A stretch of 14,296 bases of DNA from Lentisphaerota bacterium (GCA_012511845.1 JAAZFF010000331.1:1-14296), one strand, 5' to 3'; positions 1 through 7,236 are shown, counted from the first letter of the stretch. Numbers and translations are program-made. The notes: generated from the letters alone by a model not told the origin.

Positions 1-857
1 ACAGTGAGTTGACAGCAATGCGCGCCAGCGGGATAAGTTTTTATAAATTGCTCATTCCATTTTTAATAGTATCTGTTCTAATGAGTGTGCTAGTGATATG
101 GAATGGTGAAAAAATAGCCCCGGACGCCAGTGTATGGTCTGAGCGCCTGGATGAGTCATCTTTCAAAACTTCAGTCTCCCAGGAGAAGAAAAACTTGCAA
201 CACATTGCACCTGTCACGGGACGAACATGGGTATTTTCCTCTGTAGACCCTTCTACCGAGGAAACTATGGCACGACCAAGTGGTCCGGTTGAAATAAGAC
301 AGGAGAAAGATGGCATGGTTGTAAGCGGTGTTCATGCAAAGCGTGCCGAATATCTTGATGGAGTGTGGTGGTTTCATGAACTGCGAAAAATAGAGTATGA
401 CATTGACGGACAGGAGTTGCCGATGCGCCGAAATAATTCCTCCGAAGTGAATGCTCCCAAAATAGCAGCAATGTATAAGTTGACAGAAACACCAAGATCA
501 ATGATGCTGGAATACCGCAACTGGGAATTTTATTCGCTGGCAGACATGTACCGCCAACTTATCACCTTGCAAATCAAAGACAACGGCAAATGGTTTGAAT
601 TCTGGTACCGCATTGCATCACCGTGGTCTTGCGTTGTAATCACTATATTTGCAATTCCTGCGGGGATAAGTACCGGCAGGCAGAGCGTTATGAAAGGGAT
701 AATAATAGCGCTTGCGGCATTTTTCAGTTTTTATGCACTTACCCTTGCGTTAAAGTTTTTCGCTTATCACAGCACATTTCCCGCCATTATTGCCGCCTTG
801 CTCCCGAATGTAGTTTTCTTGAGCCTGGGGGGCGTAATGTTTAGCAAGCAAACATGA
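1..857 (+). CDS. LptF/LptG family LPS-export permease, 5'-truncated by the window edge
   Basis: Inner-membrane permease subunit of the LptBFG transporter, which extracts LPS from the inner membrane and feeds it to the periplasmic Lpt bridge. The frame is open from the first complete codon: it reads S-E-L-T-A-M-R-A-S-G-I-S, the conserved cytoplasmic loop of this family that normally lies about 100 residues from the N-terminus, so the true start is upstream of the window. A membrane segment follows (IPFLIVSVLMSVLVIW), then a periplasmic beta-rich domain of roughly 150 residues containing R-T-W-V-F, then three hydrophobic C-terminal segments ending in G-G-V-M-F-S-K. LptF and LptG are paralogues and I cannot separate them on this fragment, so no symbol is given. 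The stop is 18 bp before the next gene on the same strand, suggesting co-transcription with it. Confidence 0.88.
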   Translation, partial: SELTAMRASGISFYKLLIPFLIVSVLMSVLVIWNGEKIAPDASVWSERLDESSFKTSVSQEKKNLQHIAPVTGRTWVFSSVDPSTEETMARPSGPVEIRQEKDGMVVSGVHAKRAEYLDGVWWFHELRKIEYDIDGQELPMRRNNSSEVNAPKIAAMYKLTETPRSMMLEYRNWEFYSLADMYRQLITLQIKDNGKWFEFWYRIASPWSCVVITIFAIPAGISTGRQSVMKGIIIALAAFFSFYALTLALKFFAYHSTFPAIIAALLPNVVFLSLGGVMFSKQT

Positions 858-875
858 TAAATCAGGAGAAACAGA

Positions 876-1970
876 ATGTCCATGCTTGAAGAAGTACTGC
901 GCAAAGCAGTCGAATCCGATGCGTCGGATATACATATAAAAAGTGATACCCCACCTCTTTTCCGGATAGAAAAAATCCTTGCTCCGGCACCGTTCGAACC
1001 TGTTTCTTTTGAACAAGTAGCGGCTATTGTAGATGATATATTGCCCGAACATCTGAAGGAACAGTATGCACAAACCCACGAAGTTGACTTCTCGCACAGG
1101 GAGGAGGGAGTTGGCAGATTCAGGGTAAGTCTTTATACGGGTGAAGGTTTCCCCGTAATAGCGATACGCCATGTAAAAGATAAAATTCCCGACCTTGAAG
1201 ACCTTAACTTGCCCCCGGTTCTTGAAACACTCATTGAAGAGAACAGCGGCATAATAATACTTTCAGGTACTACCGGATGCGGCAAATCAACGACACTTGC
1301 ATCTTTGATAGAACTCATAAATGTAAGTAAACCACGGCGTATTATTACGGTTGAAGACCCGATAGAATATGCTTTTGAAGACAAAATGAGCATTGTTACA
1401 CAGCGGGAAGTCGGGCTCGATACAGAGTCCTTCGCCTCTGCTCTAAAGCGCATACTGCGCCAGGACCCCGATGTGATTCTCATCGGTGAGATGCGTGATA
1501 CAGACAGCGTCAGGACAGGCATAACAGCTGCCGAAACAGGGCATCTTGTCTTCACAACACTACATTCCGGCACTGCAGCAGCTGCTGTACCGCGCATCCT
1601 GGATATGTTCCCGGCAGAGGAACAGGATCAGGTGCGAATGGCGCTTGCCAACAATTTGCGCGCTATAGTGTGTCAACGTCTTGTACCTACAATAGGAGGT
1701 GGACTTATCCCGGCTGCGGAAATCATGTTCAACACCCCGACCGTAAAGAAGATTCTGGTAAAAAATGAATTACGTCTTCTTGGTGCAGCAATCGAAACCG
1801 GTGGAGAAAACGGAATGCAGAACTTCAACCAGGCTCTCTACAAATTCATAAAAGCCGGCGTGGTGTCGGAAGATGACGGTATGCGTTTTGCTCCAAATCC
1901 TGATTCGCTGCAAATGAATCTCCGCGGCATCTTTCTTGATGAAGGCAAGAAGATTCTTTCCAATTTATAA
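876..1970 (+). CDS. pilT: PilT/PilU-like type IV pilus twitching ATPase
   Basis: Hexameric cytoplasmic motor ATPase of the secretion-ATPase superfamily; family members power pilus retraction. The 364-aa length fits PilT/PilU. The N-terminal PAS-like domain begins S-D-I-H-I-K (about residues 17-22). The core has Walker A GTTGCGKST (131-139), Asp box TVEDPIEY (158-165), Walker B DPDVILIGEMRD (197-208) and His box TGHLVFTTLHSGTA (221-234). The ATG at 876 is preceded by AGGAG at 864-868 with suitable spacing. The C-terminal motif that in canonical PilT reads AIRNLIRE is replaced around residues 289-296 by TVKKILVK, while the following GMQ-x-x-x-QAL block is retained. It follows the Lpt permease closely and ends 7 bp from the convergent kinase gene. 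PilT versus PilU cannot be decided here, and no pilin or assembly genes are in the window. Confidence 0.9.
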   Translation: MSMLEEVLRKAVESDASDIHIKSDTPPLFRIEKILAPAPFEPVSFEQVAAIVDDILPEHLKEQYAQTHEVDFSHREEGVGRFRVSLYTGEGFPVIAIRHVKDKIPDLEDLNLPPVLETLIEENSGIIILSGTTGCGKSTTLASLIELINVSKPRRIITVEDPIEYAFEDKMSIVTQREVGLDTESFASALKRILRQDPDVILIGEMRDTDSVRTGITAAETGHLVFTTLHSGTAAAAVPRILDMFPAEEQDQVRMALANNLRAIVCQRLVPTIGGGLIPAAEIMFNTPTVKKILVKNELRLLGAAIETGGENGMQNFNQALYKFIKAGVVSEDDGMRFAPNPDSLQMNLRGIFLDEGKKILSNL

Positions 1971-1977
1971 AACAGAT

Positions 1978-3513
1978 TTAGTTGCCGGATTTTTCGAAAA
2001 CTTCATATTTCTCAAGCATGGCATCATAAACCGGTGCTGTAGCACGATCAGGTTCGACAGTACAATCAGGCTTGCAAAAAACTTCTGTCAATTCAGAAAA
2101 GTCAGCATCTCCTGCCCCTTCACACGCTCTTAGTGCAGCGCCCAGGGCGGCAGTATCCGGATTTTCAGATATGAGTACATGTGCCTGAAATACGTTGGCA
2201 ATAATCTGTCTAAAACCAGCAGATCGTGAGGCACCCCCCGTGATGCGCAGTGACTCAAACCCCTCGCTCAACCATTTGGAGTGCAGGCGCATCGTCACTG
2301 CCTGTGACTCAAATAGCGCCCTTACATTTTCCGCCCTGGTTGCAGAAGTTGGATCGTAATTGCGCACTACTCCCGGCTTGTCAACAGGAGGAGTGCTTTC
2401 GGCAAAATAATACGGAAGCATGAGCTTGCCGTTGTTGCCGGGCACGGTCGTCAAGCAAGCTTCGTTGTCTGCAAAATCAAAACCGACCTCAAGCTCTTCA
2501 AAAGCCTTGTTTCGGGCTGAAGAACCGTTTGTGAAACAGGAAATACCCATATAGCCGCCTGCAGGATTACCAAACACATTCCCGCCGGAATCCTGAGGAG
2601 GCGCATATTCAGACATGGCGGCAGATACGACATCGCTAGTGCCCAAACTTATGATGCAGCTTCCGGGATTAAAAGCACCGCAACCTATAAGGCTGCTGGG
2701 ATTATCACCTGTCCAGACTATTACCGGCAAATCAGCTTTAAGTCCGTATTTTGTGAAATATGGCGAAAGCCTTCCGGCAATGGTAGAGCCGGGTACTGCT
2801 TCCGGCAGTTTGCCTGTTAAATTTTTGGCAGTAAATTCAACTATATCAGCATCCCACTGCAAAGTCTCAAGATTAAGAAGATTCATGCCCGCTCCATCTC
2901 CAAAATCCACCGGAGCATTTGCCCCGGAGAGTACAGAACACAAAAATGAACTTACAAGATGCACATGAGCTGTTTCTTCGTATTTTGCAGCTTCTGTCCT
3001 TGCAAACTTCATTATTTGCGGTCCGGCAAAGCGTTCTGTAGGTGCGCTGCCTGTACGGGTTCTTACTTCCGATCCGAATTCTGCCAACAGCATGGCACAT
3101 TCATCGCTAGTAGAGTGATCCATCCAGATTGGTGATGTCGAACGGGAAAGTGAACAGGAAATATTTTCCGATAATCTTTTATCCCGATTCAATTCAGCAA
3201 GAGCTTTGCCAAAAGACTCATTCAGGTAAACAGTGCCGTGCTGCTGGGCAGATCCGGATATTGATCGCACGGAAGCCATATCAGCTCCAGATGATGCGAG
3301 TCGCTTCAAAACGAGATCCAGCCCATCAAGCCACATCAGCGGATCAGCATGGCGGATTAAAACATTCTTGTTCGGCAAGAAACCGCCGGGAGACATATAT
3401 AATGCAAAGTCTCGACCAAAAGACACAGATTCTGATGCGACTATTTTCCCCTCATCGAGGCTTGTCAAAATTGCACGAATTCCCTGTGTACCCACATCAA
3501 ATCCAAGGTACAT
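1978..3513 (-). CDS. xylB: FGGY-family xylulokinase (long, 'TGDNP' type)
   Basis: Sugar kinase that would phosphorylate D-xylulose to xylulose 5-phosphate in the cytoplasm. The N-terminal phosphate-1 loop is GFDVGTQGIR (4-13). Substrate-site motifs are SGSAQQHGTVY (86-96) and P-I-W-M-D (128-132). VSSF...DGAGMNLL (187-213) is followed by WTGDNPSSLIG (267-277), holding the presumed catalytic Asp270, then SLGTSD (289-294) and a C-terminal ATP-site block TGGASRSAGFRQIIANVF (425-442). The 511-aa length, QQHG, DGxGMNLL and TGDNPxSL resemble what I remember of animal XYLB-type xylulokinases more than E. coli XylB. The ATG at 3513 has a strong ribosome site (GGGAGGA, 3521-3527 on the plus strand). 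It lies 39 bp downstream of ilvN on the same strand, so may be read with ilvBN. Exact sugar specificity is inferred. Confidence 0.85.
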   Translation of the reverse strand: MYLGFDVGTQGIRAILTSLDEGKIVASESVSFGRDFALYMSPGGFLPNKNVLIRHADPLMWLDGLDLVLKRLASSGADMASVRSISGSAQQHGTVYLNESFGKALAELNRDKRLSENISCSLSRSTSPIWMDHSTSDECAMLLAEFGSEVRTRTGSAPTERFAGPQIMKFARTEAAKYEETAHVHLVSSFLCSVLSGANAPVDFGDGAGMNLLNLETLQWDADIVEFTAKNLTGKLPEAVPGSTIAGRLSPYFTKYGLKADLPVIVWTGDNPSSLIGCGAFNPGSCIISLGTSDVVSAAMSEYAPPQDSGGNVFGNPAGGYMGISCFTNGSSARNKAFEELEVGFDFADNEACLTTVPGNNGKLMLPYYFAESTPPVDKPGVVRNYDPTSATRAENVRALFESQAVTMRLHSKWLSEGFESLRITGGASRSAGFRQIIANVFQAHVLISENPDTAALGAALRACEGAGDADFSELTEVFCKPDCTVEPDRATAPVYDAMLEKYEVFEKSGN

Positions 3514-3552
3514 TATATATTCCTCCCGCGTTTATTTGCTGTTGAAAATATT

Positions 3553-4029
3553 CTAATCACCACGCGCGACTGCTATCAGCCCGCTTCGAGACAAATCCAT
3601 TATAGTGTAAGGTCGGAGTAATTTCACGAAATTTTCTACTTGCGCCTTCGTTCCGATATACTGCAACGTCAGGGATCTTTCACTCACCCCGACAATCTTG
3701 GCTTCAAATAGCGCTGCCAGCTCAACTACCTCACCTCTTTTCTCTTTCGGAGTAGCCACCTCTACGAGAATCAATTCACGTTCAAGGTGCTCAACAGATG
3801 TCAGTTCAACAACTTTTATGACATCTATGAGTTTGTTGAGCTGCTTGCTGACCTGCTCTATAACATGTGAGTCCCCATGAAGGGTAATCGTCATCTTGGA
3901 GAGCATGGGGTCTGCTGAGGGACCCACATTAAGCGTTTCAATATTGTAACCCCTGCCGGAAAAGAGACTTACTATCCTGGCGAGGACGCCCGGCTGATTT
4001 TCAACTGTGGCATTTATTATATGTAGCAT
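3553..4029 (-). CDS. ilvN: Acetolactate synthase small (regulatory) subunit
   Basis: Regulatory subunit of acetohydroxyacid synthase, which activates the catalytic subunit and mediates feedback inhibition by valine and related amino acids. The N-terminal ACT domain is clear: MLHIINATVENQPGVLARI, then F-S-G-R-G-Y-N-I-E-T-L-N-V-G, then T-I-T-L-H-G-D. The C-terminal domain has E-R-E-L-I-L-V-E-V and ends R-S-G-L-I-A-V-A-R-G-D. The frame is open back to 4065, but I choose the ATG at 4029 because the family starts at this point and AAGGAG lies at 4038-4043 with 8-nt spacing. This gives 158 aa, close to E. coli IlvH. The start is 13 bp from the ilvB stop and its ribosome site touches that stop, which suggests translational coupling. 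Also known as ilvH. Confidence 0.95.
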   Translation of the reverse strand: MLHIINATVENQPGVLARIVSLFSGRGYNIETLNVGPSADPMLSKMTITLHGDSHVIEQVSKQLNKLIDVIKVVELTSVEHLERELILVEVATPKEKRGEVVELAALFEAKIVGVSERSLTLQYIGTKAQVENFVKLLRPYTIMDLSRSGLIAVARGD

Positions 4030-4042
4030 AACGTAATCTCCT

Positions 4043-5839
4043 TTAAATTTTACGGATCGTATCATCGACGCTCTGTCCCGGTGGAATCATTGGAAAGACA
4101 TTGCTTTCAGGATCAACTATAAATTCCATAATCCAGGGTTCAGGGCTTGCGAAAGCCTCTTCCAAGGTCGGTTTGACATCCTCAATCTTTGTAATGCGCC
4201 GTGCTTCCGCACCATGAGCTTTGGCAAGCATCACAAAATCCGGCAAATACTTGTCATCGGCTTCTTCCGGCTCGGGTATCTGTTCATTCGGCGGCCGATT
4301 TGTTTGTGTAAGCGTAACGGCGGAACGTGTACGGTTGTAGAACATATCCTGCCACTGGCGAACATTACCAAGATATCCATTGTTCAGTATGACAACTTTT
4401 ATCGGCAGCTTGTGTTCAACGGCTACGACGATTTCCTGCGCATTCATCTGCATTCCACCATCGCCGGTTATACATACGCAGAGCTGATCCGGTTTACCGA
4501 ACTGAGCCCCTATAACTGCCGGCAGACCGTATCCCATTGTACCCAAACCGCCGGAGCTCAAGAATCGCCGCGGCTTGGTATGACGGAAAAACTGCGCTGC
4601 AAACATCTGGTTCTGACCGACATCTGTACAAATCAGTGCATCGCCCCGACTGACCTCGTGAACCTGCTCAACAACATACTGCGGCATTATATTACCCGTC
4701 GGTGACGGATCGTACGAGAAAGGATCATCCTGCATCCATTTCCTGTATTGCGCAAACCACTCCGGTCGCTTCGCTGCGTAAACTTGAGGCAGCAGGGCTG
4801 TAAGCACCGGTTTGATATCACCGACAACAGGTAGATCGCATCTGACATTCTTGCCTATTGCAGCAGGATCTATATCAATATGTGCCACGTTGGCTTTCAG
4901 CGCAAACTCTGAGATCTTGCCGGTAACACGGTCATCAAACCGGGCACCGACGCTTATAAGCAGATCACAGTTCTTTACTGCCAGATTAGAGGCAACAGTG
5001 CCATGCATCCCCAGCATGTACAAGGAAAGTTCATCAGTTTCAGGGAAAGCCCCAAGCCCCAGAAGTGTCGTGGCAACCGGAATCTGTGCTTTGCGTGCAA
5101 GCTCCGTGAGAAGCTCAGATGAGTCTGAAGATATTACACCTGCCCCGACATAAAGCAAAGGCTTGTGAGAAGAGTTTATCATCGCAGCCAGGCGTTCGAT
5201 CATCTTGGGATGACCTTCATACGACGGCTTATACCCCGGACGTTTGAAACCGTCAGGAAAAGGAACTGCTGTTTTCGCTATCTGAACATCTTTCGGCATA
5301 TCAATCAGGACAGGACCAGGACGACCTGTTCTGGCGATATGGAATGCCTCCACAATAATGCGCGGCAGGTCGTTGACGTCCCTCACAAGATAGTTATGCT
5401 TCGTTACAGGACGCGTAACACCGCAGATATCAGCTTCCTGGAATGCGTCTGTCCCAATAACAGAAGTGGAAACTTGTCCGGAAATACAAACAATAGGTAT
5501 TCCATCCATATTGGCAGTAGCCAAACCTGTAACGGTATTTGTCGCCCCGGGACCTGATGTAACAATACAACAGCCCACCTTGCCTGTTGTTCGTGCATAA
5601 GCATCAGCCATATGCGCCGCACCCTGTTCATGTCTTGGAAGCACCATCTTCATCGGGGAGTTGTAAATTTCATTAAAAACTTCCAGAATTGCGCCGCCGG
5701 GATAGCCGAAAATAACTTCGCAGCCCTCACGCTCCAGTCCCTCTATAAGACATCGTGCTCCTGTACGTATAGCCTTTCCCGCACTGACCGAATCAGACAC
5801 CGTACTTTTTTCTTTTTTGCTTTTCGTTTTATTAGTCAT
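4043..5839 (-). CDS. ilvB: Acetolactate synthase large (catalytic) subunit
   Basis: ThDP/FAD/Mg-dependent enzyme condensing pyruvate with pyruvate or 2-ketobutyrate, the first common step of valine, leucine and isoleucine synthesis. With start at 5839 the protein is 598 aa. The ThDP-activating glutamate is in L-P-R-H-E-Q-G-A-A-H (Glu71), preceded by F-G-Y-P-G-G. The FAD-domain motif is VGARFDDRVTG. The ThDP motif begins GDGGMQMN (459-466) and ends L-N-N-G-Y-L-G-N-V-R-Q-W-Q. Between the RSAVTL segment and P-D-F-V-M-L-A there is an acidic, proline-rich stretch of about 20 residues absent from E. coli IlvI as I recall it. The frame is open to an ATG at 5893, but that codon directly abuts its only AGG, whereas 5839 has a weak GAG 5 nt upstream and better fits the family N-terminus. 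A long structured leader precedes it. Confidence 0.95.
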   Translation of the reverse strand: MTNKTKSKKEKSTVSDSVSAGKAIRTGARCLIEGLEREGCEVIFGYPGGAILEVFNEIYNSPMKMVLPRHEQGAAHMADAYARTTGKVGCCIVTSGPGATNTVTGLATANMDGIPIVCISGQVSTSVIGTDAFQEADICGVTRPVTKHNYLVRDVNDLPRIIVEAFHIARTGRPGPVLIDMPKDVQIAKTAVPFPDGFKRPGYKPSYEGHPKMIERLAAMINSSHKPLLYVGAGVISSDSSELLTELARKAQIPVATTLLGLGAFPETDELSLYMLGMHGTVASNLAVKNCDLLISVGARFDDRVTGKISEFALKANVAHIDIDPAAIGKNVRCDLPVVGDIKPVLTALLPQVYAAKRPEWFAQYRKWMQDDPFSYDPSPTGNIMPQYVVEQVHEVSRGDALICTDVGQNQMFAAQFFRHTKPRRFLSSGGLGTMGYGLPAVIGAQFGKPDQLCVCITGDGGMQMNAQEIVVAVEHKLPIKVVILNNGYLGNVRQWQDMFYNRTRSAVTLTQTNRPPNEQIPEPEEADDKYLPDFVMLAKAHGAEARRITKIEDVKPTLEEAFASPEPWIMEFIVDPESNVFPMIPPGQSVDDTIRKI

Positions 5840-5908
5840 TTGAGCTCTACTTTCACAAAGATTTATTTGATTCCGTTCAAAAAAAATACCCATCCTAAAT
5901 TTTGTTTA

Positions 5909-5992
5909 GGGCGGGCCTTTCGTGGATGTCTGGAAAAAAACTATGCGGAACTCATTAATCCCGCGGTGCTGCTTCCCCCGAAACGCCCGCCC
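5909..5992 (-). repeat. 13/14 inverted repeat bracketing the ilvB attenuator-like hairpin
   Basis: Minus strand 5' arm GGGCGGGCGTTTCG (5992-5979) and 3' arm CGAAAGGCCCGCCC (5922-5909) are complementary at 13 of 14 positions, with one G-G mismatch after the GC-rich 8 bp. The 56-nt interval contains the small hairpin and its T7. The 3' arm overlaps by two bases the CCTAAA half of the next hairpin (5910-5894), so the two structures compete. Confidence 0.6.
5934..5962 (-). terminator. Attenuator-like hairpin with T7 in the ilvB leader
   Basis: Minus strand: GCGGGA (5962-5957) pairs with TTCCGC (5950-5945; one G-T wobble) around an 8-nt loop, followed after ATAG by seven Ts (5940-5934). The stem is short and the T run is 4 nt away, so it would be a weak intrinsic terminator. 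Its position inside a long leader fits conditional termination. Confidence 0.4.
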
Positions 5993-6039
5993 ATGCTACA
6001 GATACAAGATATACTGACTCTAACAACACACAACCACAC
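5941..6039 (-). other. Possible leader peptide frame upstream of ilvB
   Basis: On the minus strand a frame open from 6069 ends at TAG 5943-5941, one base before the T7 tract. Between 6066 and 5995, 12 of its 24 codons are Ile, Leu or Val. Candidate starts are GTG at 6039 (32 residues, weak GGA upstream) or ATG at 5994 (17 residues). Neither has a good ribosome site. A second frame, starting from GTG 6101 and ending at TAA 5957-5955, is also open for 48 codons and includes VLLESVYLVSVAWAGV, so codon richness partly reflects the GT-rich sequence. It is offered as a candidate, not a confirmed gene. Confidence 0.25.
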
Positions 6040-6109
6040 GATTCCAAACGGTTCGAGTAGTAAAATGCGCTATTCGCAAATCTGGCGGACTTCGGGTTCA
6101 CAAGGGCGT

Positions 6110-6139
6110 AATATACACTTTGGCAATATTCGATGTCAA
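6110..6139 (-). promoter_or_regulatory. Predicted sigma70-type promoter of the ilvBN operon
   Basis: On the minus strand a perfect -35 TTGACA (6139-6134) is followed by an 18-bp spacer and -10 TATATT (6115-6110), 5 of 6 to consensus. It points toward ilvB and predicts transcription start near 6103-6104. This is the best promoter match in the ilvB-kdsD spacer. Confidence 0.65.
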
Positions 6140-6189
6140 TGTTTAATTACATCTTGCTTCAATCACTTGTTTAAGGGATAATCTTGCGC

Positions 6190-7167
6190 ATGAATTCAAT
6201 CGATTTGGCAAAAAATGTTTTTGATATTGAAATTTCTGCGTTGAAAAGGGTTCGTGACGATCTTGATGGAAATTTCAACAATGCAATAGAACTGTTTTTG
6301 AAAACTTTGGAAAACGGCGGAAAAATTGTGCTTACCGGTGTCGGCAAAAATCTGCCGATAGCTGAAAAGATTTCCGGAACCCTTGCCAGCACAGGTGCCA
6401 CCAGTGTTGTGCTTAATCCTGTGCAGGCAATACATGGAGATCTGGGCATTCTCGCCCAGCAGGATGTCCTGATTGCTTTGAGCTATTCAGGAGAATCCGA
6501 CGAGATCAAAACACTGATTCCGGCTGTACGCAGGCTTGGTGTTCCTATTGTGGCTATTACAGGCTGCCCGGAAAGCGAGTTGGCTGCGCTAAGCCAGATT
6601 GTGCTGCTTGCTTCGGTCGATCGAGAAGCATGTCCGTTTAACATGGCTCCAACAGCCAGCACAACGGCTACGCTGGCATATGGTGACGCTATAGCCATGG
6701 TGTTATTAAATGCCCGCGGCTTCAAAAAAGAGGACTACGCCAAACTCCATCCCGGAGGAGCAATAGGACGTGCACTGCTCCTGAAAGCCCGCAATATAAT
6801 GAGGACAAGTAAAAATATTGCAAAAGTTACTGCTGATACACTCGTTAAAGATGTAGTTACCTCCATGACTGAAGCCCATGGCGGCATTGCATTTATTGTT
6901 GATGAATACGGTAAATTGATTGGAATTTATACTGATGGAGATTTTCGACGCGGTATAGCAGGCGATGGTGATTTCTCACTCCTCAACAAGGCAATTTCAA
7001 CAGTGATGGTGCAAAACCCCATATCTGTTGGTCCCGATGTTCTGGCAGTCGATGTCCTGCGCATTTTTGAGCAGCGAAAAATTGATGACTTGCCTGTTGT
7101 CGATGAAGAAGGATTTCTATTGGGCGGCATCGACATTCAAGATCTGCCGAAAATGAAAGTCATATAG
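6190..7167 (+). CDS. kdsD: Arabinose-5-phosphate isomerase (KdsD/KpsF/GutQ family)
   Basis: Isomerises D-ribulose 5-phosphate to D-arabinose 5-phosphate, the first step toward Kdo of the LPS core. The 325-aa protein has the usual layout: an N-terminal SIS sugar-isomerase domain with L-T-G-V-G-K, S-Y-S-G-E-S-D-E, N-M-A-P-T-A-S-T-T and the hallmark K-L-H-P-G-G-A-I-G-R near residue 190, then two C-terminal CBS domains (from I-M-R-T-S and V-M-V-Q-N-P-I-S-V) ending D-I-Q-D-L-P-K. The usual GKSGHIA is GKNLPIA here. An in-frame TTG at 6184 sits 5 nt after AAGGGA (6173-6178), while the ATG at 6190 is 11 nt away; I prefer the ATG but either is possible. No strong promoter is seen; TTGGCA at 6120-6125 with a poor -10 is the best. 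It is divergent from ilvB and convergent with folE. Confidence 0.93.
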   Translation: MNSIDLAKNVFDIEISALKRVRDDLDGNFNNAIELFLKTLENGGKIVLTGVGKNLPIAEKISGTLASTGATSVVLNPVQAIHGDLGILAQQDVLIALSYSGESDEIKTLIPAVRRLGVPIVAITGCPESELAALSQIVLLASVDREACPFNMAPTASTTATLAYGDAIAMVLLNARGFKKEDYAKLHPGGAIGRALLLKARNIMRTSKNIAKVTADTLVKDVVTSMTEAHGGIAFIVDEYGKLIGIYTDGDFRRGIAGDGDFSLLNKAISTVMVQNPISVGPDVLAVDVLRIFEQRKIDDLPVVDEEGFLLGGIDIQDLPKMKVI

Positions 7168-7171
7168 CCGG

Positions 7172-7201
7172 CGGCTGCAGAGAGTGATTAGAGGGCAGCC
7201 G
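7172..7201. repeat. 7-bp hairpin just after kdsD
   Basis: CGGCTGC (7172-7178) and GCAGCCG (7195-7201) form a perfect 7-bp stem with a 16-nt loop, five bases past the kdsD stop. It has no T run on either strand, so it is not a classical intrinsic terminator. It may protect the transcript end. Confidence 0.4.
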
Positions 7202-7212
7202 TTCAGGTTCGG

Positions 7213-7236
7213 TATCGCTATCGTTATCGCTATCGG
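7213..7236. repeat. Four tandem TATCGN hexamers
   Basis: TATCGC, TATCGT, TATCGC and TATCGG are adjacent in the kdsD-folE convergent spacer. Related degenerate short repeats occur in the 8674-9015 spacer. Confidence 0.75.

Larger units (their letters stand above)
5840..6104 (-). promoter_or_regulatory. ilvBN leader (about 265 nt 5' untranslated region)
   Basis: This is the gene-free stretch between ilvB and kdsD, read on the ilvB strand. From the predicted start site near 6104 to the ilvB ATG it holds, in order: a short hairpin around TGCG/CGCA (about 6069-6081); a GT-rich stretch coding, in one frame, for many Ile/Leu/Val residues; the 5' arm of an inverted repeat; a hairpin with T7; the 3' arm; a CCTAAA/TTTAGG hairpin (5894-5910); and a run of eight Ts near 5883-5890. 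A leader this long with alternative pairings upstream of a branched-chain biosynthesis operon suggests attenuation or an RNA switch. I do not match it to a known riboswitch class. The mechanism is inference. Confidence 0.55.

Noticed and set aside
4214..4705. 163-codon plus-strand frame inside ilvB
   Set aside because: It is antisense to conserved catalytic sequence (ThDP motif), with no domain of its own.
5840..5893. Longer ilvB start at ATG 5893
   Set aside because: Its only AGG abuts the start codon inside a hairpin, and the extra 18 residues precede the normal family N-terminus.
5934..5990. T-box riboswitch in the ilvB leader (ACCGCGGGA followed by a hairpin and T7 looks like the T-box and antiterminator)
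   Set aside because: The essential UGGN bulge that pairs with the tRNA acceptor end is absent (CAGC at that place), and I see no stem I or specifier loop upstream. The match is limited to ACCGCG.
5612..6181. 190-codon plus-strand frame over the ilvB start and leader
   Set aside because: It overlaps ilvB antisense, has no recognisable domain or ribosome site, and covers the leader's structured region.
7172..7201. Intrinsic terminator after kdsD
   Set aside because: The stem is perfect but the loop is 16 nt and no T run follows on either strand, so I list it only as a repeat.
7213..7236. CRISPR-like array
   Set aside because: Units are 6 bp and directly adjacent without spacers, and no cas genes are present.
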